Assembly: GCA_014879855.1 (NCBI GenBank)
Contig: JACSRH010000076.1
Span: 1-6,321 of the forward strand
Source: Caldilineaceae bacterium
Lineage (GTDB): Bacteria > Chloroflexota > Anaerolineae > Caldilineales > Caldilineaceae
Direction of reading: 5' to 3'
Length of the DNA: 6,321 bases
Positions 1 through 5,665 of this stretch are shown here, in pieces. The position numbers were made by a program, and so were the translations under genes. Positions within the stretch are counted from its first letter, which is position 1, and each line of letters opens with the position of its first letter. The notes under the pieces were generated by a model, which saw only the letters and a list, made by a program, of their open reading frames with translations, had not been told where the DNA came from and ran no database searches.

Positions 1-2
1 CC

Positions 3-2561
3 ATGAGCCCCACACCCCACCAGATCGGCCCCTATCGCATCCAAACTGAGATCGGCCGCGGCGGCATGGCCGTGGTCTATCGCGCGGTGGATGGGCGGTC
101 GGGCGCGGTGGTGGCGCTCAAGGTGCTGCCTCCCCACCTGGCGCACGACGAACGCTACTTGCAGCGCTTCGAGCGCGAGGGCAAGAGCGCCGCGCGCCTG
201 CGCCATCCCCACATCGTGCGCACGCTGGAGACCGGCGCCGACGACGGCCATCACTTTCTGGCGATGCAGTACGTGGAGGGGCAGACGCTGGCTGACCTGT
301 TGCGCACACAACGCACTCTCCTGCCTGCCGCGGACGTGGTCGAGATCGTCCGACAGGTGGGCAGCGCGCTCGACTATGCCCACAGCCTCGGCGTGCTGCA
401 TCGCGACATCAAGACTAGCAACATCATGATCGACCAGCAGGGGCGTGCGCTGCTGATGGATTTTGGCGTCGCCAAACTTCTGGATGAAGACCACACAGCC
501 TACACCATCGTCGGCACCACCGTGGGCACGCCAGCCTTCATGGCGCCCGAACAGGCGCGCGGGGGCGAGGTCGACCGCCGCGCCGACATTTACAGCCTCG
601 GCGTCATCGCCTACTCGCTCTTTACCGGCGTTATGCCCTTCAAGGCTGACAGCCAGCCAGCGCTGCTGCACAAGATCGTCTACGAGCCGCCGCTCCAGCC
701 CGAAGAGGTGAATCAGGCGCTGCCGCCCGGCGTGATCTATGCGCTGAAAAAGGTGCTGGCAAAGTCGCCTTCCGCCCGCTATCCCACCGCGGGCGACTTT
801 GCGCAGGCGCTTGCCAAAGGGCTCACCTGGACGCCTTCCAGCGGCGAGCTGCGCGCGGTGCAGGCGCGTATGCTCGCCACCGCCACTTCGCAGAGCCAGG
901 TGGCCGCGGTGACGCGTAAACGGGCCCCAGGCGGCGCGATCCTGCTCGGACTGAGCGCGCTGATCGCGGGAATGGCCGCGGTATTCTTATTTATTAATTC
1001 GCCCGCTTGGTTGACAGGCGACGCCGGCTCGCCGTCAAGCAAAGATACCGCCAGCGCCGCGCCCGCCACCCTGACGCTGCACAGCTTTCAACCAGATGAC
1101 CGCGCGTTTCGGCTCGAAACGCCTGTCACCTGGACGCCAGGCAGCACTACGCACGCGCACAGCTTCGTTTACACATTTGATGCGCCTGACCGCATTGCGC
1201 GGCTCTTTGTCGCCCGCCTCGCAAAACCTGCGGCGGCCAACGATGCGGAGGCGACGCGCCAGGCGGTGGAGATCTTCCTGGCCGCAGAGGATCTGCCTTA
1301 CACTGGCGTGACGATGGACGCGCCCGGCGTCGCCCGGCAACAGGATGCCCAAAGCCGCTACGAGCAGACTGCCAGCGCGGAATGGTTGGGACAGCCGGTG
1401 GCGCTGCATGTCAGCGCCATCTCCGGCGCCGCTTCCACCTATCTGGTGGGCATGGTCGTCGCCGCGCCGCAATCTGCTGTGTTCGAGCCGTTGCGTAGCG
1501 CCGTAGTCGCCAGCCTACGGGTCGATCTCGCGCCCATTGCCCAGGCCGATGGCGCGCCGTCGCCTGCCGCGGTGGAATCTACTCCGATAAAGGAAGCGAC
1601 CGTTCCGGTTGACGCCACGGAGGAGGGCGCTTTAGAGCCGCCTCCCATGTTGCTGCCAACTGTCATGGACACGCCCGAACAGGAGGGAGCAACCCCAACG
1701 GACGCACCGGAGGAAGTCACACCGGCGTCTGCAGAGACAGGCACGGCGCCATCCGCTGCTCTACCCGATGCCACGCCAACTGATGCTCCTGCCATTTTCA
1801 CGCCTACGCCTGACGCTACAGCGACAAGCACATCAACTGACACGCCAACGGTGCGACCGACAGCCACGCCATTGCCTACTAACACCGCAACGCAGACCCC
1901 GCCGCCCGATCTCGCCGCCACCCGCACGCTAGAGGCGAGTCTTGCCGAGACCTCCGTGGCGCCGCCGCCCGCGGCCACGCGCACGCCGACCGCCACCCGC
2001 ACGGCCACGCCTGCACCGACAGCCACGCGCACGCCGACCTTGACCGCGACTCCTCATTTCGCCGCCACTCAGACCATGACCATGCGCCTGTTGCAGACCT
2101 CTGTGGCCGCGACATTGACTGCCATTGCGCCAAAATCCACCAGCACCGCGGCGTTGACGTCCACTTTTACGCCGAGTCCCACGTCACCCTCGCCGACGGC
2201 CACACACACGCCGCCACGTGCACCCGCGCCTAGCCCAACTCATACGCCCAACGCCGCGGCCACGCAGACCGCGGACGCGCGCCGCATCGCCACCGCAATT
2301 GCGCAGACGCAGACCGCCATGCCGACGATGACCGCCACGCCCACGGTGACACGAACGCCATCGCCGACGGCCACGCCCACGCTATTGCTCGATCCACTGG
2401 ACATAACGCTGACGGCGATCGCGGTCACAATGGAGGCGCTGGAGGGCAATGCCACCCAGACCCCATCGCCAACGCCGCTACTTGACCCCCTCGACGTGAC
2501 GCTGACCGTGATTGCGGCCACGATGGAGGCGCTGGAAGGCACACCTACACCATCACCCTGA
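3..2561 (+). CDS. Transmembrane Hanks-type Ser/Thr protein kinase with Thr/Pro-rich extracytoplasmic stalk
   Basis: This gene encodes an 852-residue receptor-like protein kinase that would phosphorylate Ser/Thr on cytoplasmic targets using ATP. Visible motifs are the glycine loop GRGGMAV (residues 18-24), the ATP-binding lysine K40 in ALK, the likely helix-C glutamate E59, the HRDIKTSN catalytic loop (H133, D135, K137, N140), DFG (153-155), APE (181-183) and D195 in DIYSLG. All key residues are present, so it should be active, and as an RD kinase it is probably switched on by phosphorylation of T172, T173 or T176. Basic residues 305-307 precede one membrane helix at about 311-331, putting the kinase inside. 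Outside lie a folded domain (about 357-510) and a Thr/Pro-rich stalk to the C-terminus. There are no PASTA repeats. The ATG at position 3 gives the short N-terminus usual before IGPYRI, but its ribosome site lies outside the window. It is probably the first visible gene of an operon with the next two genes. Its substrate and ligand are unknown. Confidence 0.95.
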   Translation: MSPTPHQIGPYRIQTEIGRGGMAVVYRAVDGRSGAVVALKVLPPHLAHDERYLQRFEREGKSAARLRHPHIVRTLETGADDGHHFLAMQYVEGQTLADLLRTQRTLLPAADVVEIVRQVGSALDYAHSLGVLHRDIKTSNIMIDQQGRALLMDFGVAKLLDEDHTAYTIVGTTVGTPAFMAPEQARGGEVDRRADIYSLGVIAYSLFTGVMPFKADSQPALLHKIVYEPPLQPEEVNQALPPGVIYALKKVLAKSPSARYPTAGDFAQALAKGLTWTPSSGELRAVQARMLATATSQSQVAAVTRKRAPGGAILLGLSALIAGMAAVFLFINSPAWLTGDAGSPSSKDTASAAPATLTLHSFQPDDRAFRLETPVTWTPGSTTHAHSFVYTFDAPDRIARLFVARLAKPAAANDAEATRQAVEIFLAAEDLPYTGVTMDAPGVARQQDAQSRYEQTASAEWLGQPVALHVSAISGAASTYLVGMVVAAPQSAVFEPLRSAVVASLRVDLAPIAQADGAPSPAAVESTPIKEATVPVDATEEGALEPPPMLLPTVMDTPEQEGATPTDAPEEVTPASAETGTAPSAALPDATPTDAPAIFTPTPDATATSTSTDTPTVRPTATPLPTNTATQTPPPDLAATRTLEASLAETSVAPPPAATRTPTATRTATPAPTATRTPTLTATPHFAATQTMTMRLLQTSVAATLTAIAPKSTSTAALTSTFTPSPTSPSPTATHTPPRAPAPSPTHTPNAAATQTADARRIATAIAQTQTAMPTMTATPTVTRTPSPTATPTLLLDPLDITLTAIAVTMEALEGNATQTPSPTPLLDPLDVTLTVIAATMEALEGTPTPSP
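1071..1532 (+). other. Extracytoplasmic folded domain of the first kinase, possibly PsbP/Mog1-like
   Basis: Residues about 357-510 of the first kinase form the only non-repetitive part outside the membrane. The order of elements is an opening FRLETPVTW strand, a YTFDAPDR strand, a helical stretch around EATRQAVEIFLAAE, strands with VALHVSAI and TYLVGMVVAAP, and a final helix ending PLRSAVVASLRV. A 'P-x-x-W' start, a sheet, and a closing 'helix then SLR' are the pattern I associate with PsbP/Mog1/DUF1795-type folds. This is an inference from residue pattern only, and no catalytic residues are apparent. As the module nearest the membrane it is the best candidate for a sensory or partner-binding domain. 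Confidence 0.4.
1687..2381 (+). repeat. Thr/Pro/Ala-rich low-complexity stalk with three helical modules
   Basis: This part of the first kinase encodes degenerate TPT, ATPT and TRTP units, probably an extended, perhaps O-glycosylated, stalk on the cell surface. It is interrupted by three related 16-residue modules of the form AAT-[QR]-T-x7-T-[SA]-[VI]-A: AATRTLEASLAETSVA (1914-1961), AATQTMTMRLLQTSVA (2061-2108) and AATQTADARRIATAIA (2256-2303). They lack proline and could be short helices between extended segments. The repetition is clear at protein level and weak at DNA level. No function is known. Confidence 0.75.
2385..2558 (+). repeat. Two 31-residue tandem repeats at the C-terminus of the first kinase
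   Basis: The unit starting LLDPLDITLTAIAVTMEALEG (2385-2477, 93 nt) is followed directly by a second copy starting LLDPLDVTLTVIAATMEALEG (2478-2558), which loses its last four residues at the stop codon. The first 21 residues match at 18 positions, the changes being I/V, A/V and V/A. Nine of the 18 matching residues use different codons, so the copies are not recent and the protein sequence appears to be maintained. The core TLTxIAxTMEALEG looks like a short amphipathic helix, followed by a TPSP linker. A role in oligomerisation or partner binding is a guess. Confidence 0.85.
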
Positions 2562-2566
2562 GCATG

Positions 2567-2574
2567 AAGGAGGG
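2567..2574 (+). promoter_or_regulatory. Strong Shine-Dalgarno site of the propeller gene
   Basis: AAGGAGGG lies in the 21-base gap after the kinase stop codon. GGAGG (2569-2573) ends 9 bases before the ATG at 2583, and a second weaker AGAAGG follows it. This fixes the start of the middle gene. The short gap, with no visible terminator, supports co-transcription with the upstream kinase. Confidence 0.85.
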
Positions 2575-2582
2575 AGAAGGCA

Positions 2583-4688
2583 ATGTATCAAAAACTTCTA
2601 TCAAAGCAACTGTGGATGCCCATCACAGCAATTTTCGTCATGTTGCTCGTCTTTGGCATTTCCAGTGTTGCGCTGTCATCGTCTGACAGTGAGTATCTTC
2701 GCCAGCCTGGGGCGACGGCCACCGCGCAAGTCAAGTTGACCCAGATCGCATCTGAATTGATGCGGGCGGCGCTAAAGCAGACCGCCACCGCCGTGGCCCT
2801 GACTGAGGCTGCTCAGCCCGCGGCAACTTCTACGGCGACGCCGACGGCCACCAGCACCCTCACACCCATCACACCGACGCCACGCCCCGTGTCGCCCATG
2901 GCTGAAGTGTTGGTTGAAGGGCTCAATGTTCGCGCGGGGGCGGGCGCCAATTTCCCGGTGGTTGCCAAAGGTGAGATCGGACAGCGCTTCCCGGTGAGCG
3001 GGCAAACAGGCAACTGCGCCTGGCTTCAGATTGTGCTGGAGGATGGCTCCACAGGTTGGATTTCCGGCGCGGCTGCTTACTCGAGCCTGAATGTGGCGTG
3101 CGGCGCGTTGCCCGGTGTGCGTATTACGTGGCCGACCGCAACGCCAGCGCCGGTTGTCCCGCTGCCGACCGCGACGTCGCGCCCGGTGCAACAACAGCCA
3201 ACTGCGGCGGCGCCACAACCTGCGGTGATTCAACCAAACGCTTCCACCAGTGCAGGAAACAATGCAGCCGGCGATGTCATCACCAGCTTCGAGCCGCTAG
3301 GGTCGTGGCGCCGCGGCGACGAGCCATACGGCACGCTTACGCAATCCACTGTGCAAGTGCAAAGCGGCGCCGCGTCGGCTGCCCTTACGTACGATTTCCC
3401 GGCCGCGGCTGGCAGCGGCAACTATGTCGTATTCATGGCCCAGCCGGACCTGCGCATCCCCGCCGACGCCCAGGCGCTGACCATGCAGGTCTTTGGCGAT
3501 GGCTCTGGTCATTTCCTCAACGCATGGATCCGCGATGCCGGCAACCAGGTCTGGCAATTGACCTTTGGCCGCATCAACCACACCGGTTGGGCGCCGATGA
3601 CCGCCGCGTTGGTCGCCAGCCGTGAATGGCCCAACGGCCCGATCAGCGGCAGCGCCTCCGACGAATTAACGCCGCCACTTGCCTTGCGGGCGCTGGTGCT
3701 GGATGGCGCGCCTGATGGCGTGGCGAGCAAAGGCGTCATCTATCTGGACGCATTGACCGCCAGCAACAGCGTTGCCGAAGCAGCCACGGGAAGCAGCAGT
3801 GCAGGCAATGGAAGTGCAACGGGCGGTGCGGCGACAGTAGGATCGGCACCGGCGCCAAGCGGCCCGTTGACCGGCAAGATCGCCTTTACGCGTTTCAACG
3901 GTCGCGCCATGGACACATTGATCTATGACCTGGCAAGCAACAGCGTCATTCATCAATTCCCCAACTGGCGCCAACCCGACCTGGGCAGCGGCTATCTGCT
4001 GGTGAATGGCGAGGGCGGCGGCGTCGAAACCATCATCCGCACTTCCGATAATGGCGACAATCAACATTTGGCCACGACCAACGCCGAAGATGCGTTCCCG
4101 CAGTTTTCGCCTTCGTTGGAGAGCCTGGTGTATGCCTCGACCAAAGCCGGCGATGGCAAATCACGCATCTACTGGCAGGTCGACGCATCCTTCCAGGATA
4201 ACGCCAGCCCCATGACGACCAGCCTCAAGGAGTTGATCGGAGATTATCCCGTCTATCTTGACAACTGGCGCATTGCCTATCAGGGCTGCAATTCCTGGGG
4301 GGACGGCAGCAAATGTGGCATCTATACCGCCGACACACGCGGCTCTATCCCGGTGCGCGCTACTGAAAACACTTCGGACATCCCCTCCGGCAGTCTGAAG
4401 GCGCAGGTGCTCTTTTCCTCGAACCGGGCGGGCAACTGGGATGTCTGGGTCGTCAACTTTGACGGCAGTGGCTTGCAGCAACTGACCACCGACCCGGCCA
4501 TCGACGGGCTGGCGGACGCATCGCCTGACGGGCGCAACATTGCCTTTGTGAGCAACCGCGGCGGGGTGTGGGCGGTGTGGGCAATGAACACCGACGGCAG
4601 CAATCAGCGCAAGCTTTTCGACATTGGCGGCGGTTACGGCGGTGGCGACTACGACTGGGTGCGCGAGCGGATCAGTTGGGATCAGTAA
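2583..4688 (+). CDS. Membrane-anchored surface protein: SH3b, jelly-roll-like domain and TolB-like propeller
   Basis: This 701-residue protein is probably anchored by an N-terminal signal-anchor helix (about 11-32, ending in ISSVALSSS) with everything else outside. A Thr/Ala-rich helical stalk (about 42-80, with KLTQIASELMRAALKQTATA) and a TP linker follow. Residues 106-173 form a bacterial SH3 domain (EGLNVRAGAG start, C145AWLQI, GSTGW159IS, C173), a fold often used to bind cell wall or peptides. After a second linker, residues about 231-392 look like a carbohydrate-binding-type beta sandwich (VFGDGSGHFLNAWIRD, HTGWAPMTAAL). Residues 428-701 are a TolB/WD40-like (PD40) beta propeller; its clearest blades are SNRAGNWDVWVVNFDGSG (from 613) and SNRGGVWAVWAMNTDGSN (from 657), 44 residues apart. 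No catalytic site is seen, so it is probably a binding or scaffolding partner of the flanking kinases. The ATG at 2583 is supported by a strong Shine-Dalgarno. Confidence 0.88.
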   Translation: MYQKLLSKQLWMPITAIFVMLLVFGISSVALSSSDSEYLRQPGATATAQVKLTQIASELMRAALKQTATAVALTEAAQPAATSTATPTATSTLTPITPTPRPVSPMAEVLVEGLNVRAGAGANFPVVAKGEIGQRFPVSGQTGNCAWLQIVLEDGSTGWISGAAAYSSLNVACGALPGVRITWPTATPAPVVPLPTATSRPVQQQPTAAAPQPAVIQPNASTSAGNNAAGDVITSFEPLGSWRRGDEPYGTLTQSTVQVQSGAASAALTYDFPAAAGSGNYVVFMAQPDLRIPADAQALTMQVFGDGSGHFLNAWIRDAGNQVWQLTFGRINHTGWAPMTAALVASREWPNGPISGSASDELTPPLALRALVLDGAPDGVASKGVIYLDALTASNSVAEAATGSSSAGNGSATGGAATVGSAPAPSGPLTGKIAFTRFNGRAMDTLIYDLASNSVIHQFPNWRQPDLGSGYLLVNGEGGGVETIIRTSDNGDNQHLATTNAEDAFPQFSPSLESLVYASTKAGDGKSRIYWQVDASFQDNASPMTTSLKELIGDYPVYLDNWRIAYQGCNSWGDGSKCGIYTADTRGSIPVRATENTSDIPSGSLKAQVLFSSNRAGNWDVWVVNFDGSGLQQLTTDPAIDGLADASPDGRNIAFVSNRGGVWAVWAMNTDGSNQRKLFDIGGGYGGGDYDWVRERISWDQ
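2898..3101 (+). other. SH3b domain with paired cysteines
   Basis: Residues 106-173 of the middle protein match the bacterial SH3 pattern: LNVRAGAGANFPVV, then a turn with G-x-x-F-P-V, then WLQI, then GSTGWIS. C145 and C173 bracket the second half and could form a disulfide in the oxidising extracytoplasmic space. SH3b domains commonly bind peptidoglycan or other wall material; the ligand here is unknown. Confidence 0.8.
3273..3758 (+). other. Carbohydrate-binding-like beta-sandwich domain
   Basis: Residues about 231-392 open with ITSFEPLGSWRRGDEPYG and alternate short beta-like strands, including the motif VFGDGSGHFLNAWIRD and the phrase INHTGWAPMTAAL. It closes with GVIYLDALTAS. I associate this order (GDGSGH-x-L, then a GW strand, then a final 'IYLD' strand) with jelly-roll modules found beside phosphodiester glycosidase (NAGPA-type) and other secreted carbohydrate-active proteins. 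The ligand is not deducible from sequence alone. Confidence 0.55.
3864..4685 (+). other. C-terminal TolB/PD40-type beta-propeller
   Basis: Residues 428-701 carry recurring blade elements: FSPSLESLVYAS, QVLFSSNRAGNWDVW, ASPDGRNIAFVSN and NTDGSNQRKLF. The length, about 275 residues, fits a six-bladed propeller. Only the last blades have the classic SPDG / SNR..W.VW..N.DGS signature and the first ones are strongly diverged. C569 and C578 (GCNSWGDGSKCGIY) could form a loop disulfide. Propellers of this type act as protein-binding platforms; no enzymatic residues are evident. Confidence 0.75.
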
Positions 4689-4699
4689 TCCCAGGAACC

Positions 4700-4703
4700 G
4701 AGG
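4700..4703 (+). promoter_or_regulatory. Weak Shine-Dalgarno before the GTG start of the second kinase
   Basis: GAGG lies 5 bases before GTG at 4709, and AGGA (4693-4696) lies farther up. No ATG occurs in this frame between the preceding stop codon (4686-4688) and the glycine loop, so GTG 4709 is the best start. The next in-frame ATG is M23, inside the ATP-binding loop. The weak site suggests lower translation than the middle gene, or coupling to it across 20 bases. Confidence 0.55.
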
Positions 4704-4708
4704 CAGGC

Positions 4709-5665
4709 GTGGAACCAAGCCACTATTTACATCAAAGACGGTATCGTATTCGTACGCTACTGGGGCGGGGCGGTATGGGCGCGGTCTATCTCGCCGAGGA
4801 TCTGAATCTGGCGGGCCGCCCGGTGGCGATCAAGGAGAATCTCAACAACCATGAAGAGGCGCAGCGCCAGTTCCGTCGCGAGGCGGTGCTGCTTGCTCAT
4901 CTGCGCCACCCCCATCTGCCGCAGGTCCTCGACTACTTTATTGAGCCGGGTAGCCATCAGTATCTGGTGATGGAATATGTGCCGGGCGAGAACCTGCAGG
5001 AGGTGATCCGCAGCAAAGGGCCGCTGCCGGTTCAGGAGGCAGTTGCTTGTGTTGATCAGATTATGCAGGCGGTCGCCTACATGCACGGGCAGCGCAACCC
5101 GGAGAATGGCCACCGCCGCCCCATCATCCATCGCGACATCAAGCCTGCCAACATCAAGCGCACGCCGGAAGGGCGCTATCTGCTGGTCGATTTTGGCATT
5201 GCCAAGCAGAATTCGCTCACGGTGCAAGTCACCGCGGTCAGCGCCCGCGCGCTGACGCCCGGCTATGCGCCGATCGAGCAGTATGGCGCCGGCACCGACG
5301 AGCGTTCGGACATTTACGCCCTGGGCGCCACCCTTTACGCGCTGCTCACCGGCAAAACGCCACCCAGCAGCATCGACTTGGCCGCCGGTGCGCCGCTGCC
5401 TCCCCTGCGCAGTCACAACAGCAAGATCTCCGCCGATCTTGCCAGGGCAGTAGAGCGCGCTATGAAGCTCAATGCCGGTGAGCGCTTTGCCAATATTGAC
5501 GAGATGTACGCGGCCATCACCGGCCGCGCGATCCCCACGACGCCGATCACGACCGGATCGCTGCCCTGGCGCACGTACGCGCCGCCGTTGGCACACGACC
5601 TGGGCCATCGCGGGTATGGCGGCGCTTGTGGTGCTCTCGATCTGGCTGCTCCTGGCGAATTCTGA
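4709..5665 (+). CDS. Second Hanks-type Ser/Thr protein kinase, frame interrupted after the kinase domain
   Basis: Starting at GTG 4709, this frame encodes 318 residues containing a complete kinase domain. It shows the glycine loop GRGGMGAV (19-26), K42 in AIK, the helix-C candidate E58 in FRREA, HRDIKPAN (H141, D143, K145, N148), DFG (161-163) and D201 in DIYALG. The APE position reads PIEQYG (188-193), fitting the subfamily whose members typically have PPEQYG; a short insertion (GQRNPENGHRRP) precedes HRD. All catalytic residues are present. It is not a close copy of the first kinase, with different loop, APE region and N-terminus. After about residue 280 (nt 5548) the frame loses family-like sequence and stops at 5663-5665 without a membrane segment, whereas the +1 frame encodes a basic flank, membrane helix and Thr/Pro stalk. 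The native product was therefore probably a longer transmembrane kinase, and the last 25-45 residues here are likely out of frame. Confidence 0.88.
   Translation: MEPSHYLHQRRYRIRTLLGRGGMGAVYLAEDLNLAGRPVAIKENLNNHEEAQRQFRREAVLLAHLRHPHLPQVLDYFIEPGSHQYLVMEYVPGENLQEVIRSKGPLPVQEAVACVDQIMQAVAYMHGQRNPENGHRRPIIHRDIKPANIKRTPEGRYLLVDFGIAKQNSLTVQVTAVSARALTPGYAPIEQYGAGTDERSDIYALGATLYALLTGKTPPSSIDLAAGAPLPPLRSHNSKISADLARAVERAMKLNAGERFANIDEMYAAITGRAIPTTPITTGSLPWRTYAPPLAHDLGHRGYGGACGALDLAAPGEF
5526..5615 (+). other. Probable frameshift site joining kinase and membrane/ectodomain parts
   Basis: The kinase is read in one frame up to about 5550. From about 5580 the +1 frame encodes RRRWHTTWAIAGMAALVVLS, a basic flank plus the start of a helix that ends WLLLA. 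That frame is open from 5466 to the right edge. A single extra base (or two lost) around GCGCCGCCGTTGG (5579-5591) would give a smooth APP-RW-HTTW join. The region has no A/T-rich slippery heptamer. A 7-bp hairpin (CGCGGCC 5509-5515 with GGCCGCG 5522-5528) lies just upstream. The cause may be a real mutation or a sequencing or assembly error; the exact base cannot be fixed from this sequence. Confidence 0.7.

Noticed and set aside
1439..2032. A 197-codon minus-strand open frame rich in V, G, A and S
   Set aside because: It mirrors the ACG/GCC/CCG codons of the kinase stalk; there is no ribosome site and no recognisable domain.
1774..2381. Short repeated triplet-like DNA (ACGCC, ACCGCC) that could suggest a CRISPR array or microsatellite
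   Set aside because: Units are irregular, in frame and explained by Thr/Pro/Ala codons; there are no constant repeats with unique spacers.
2562..2582. Separate promoter between the first two genes
   Set aside because: The gap is 21 bases and is filled by the Shine-Dalgarno region; no -10/-35 pair could be placed there with confidence.
4568..4708. Extension of the second kinase upstream to an ATG at 4568
   Set aside because: It would overlap the conserved last propeller blade of the preceding gene by about 120 bases, and the added residues show no kinase-family resemblance. GTG 4709 gives the normal short N-terminus before RYRI.
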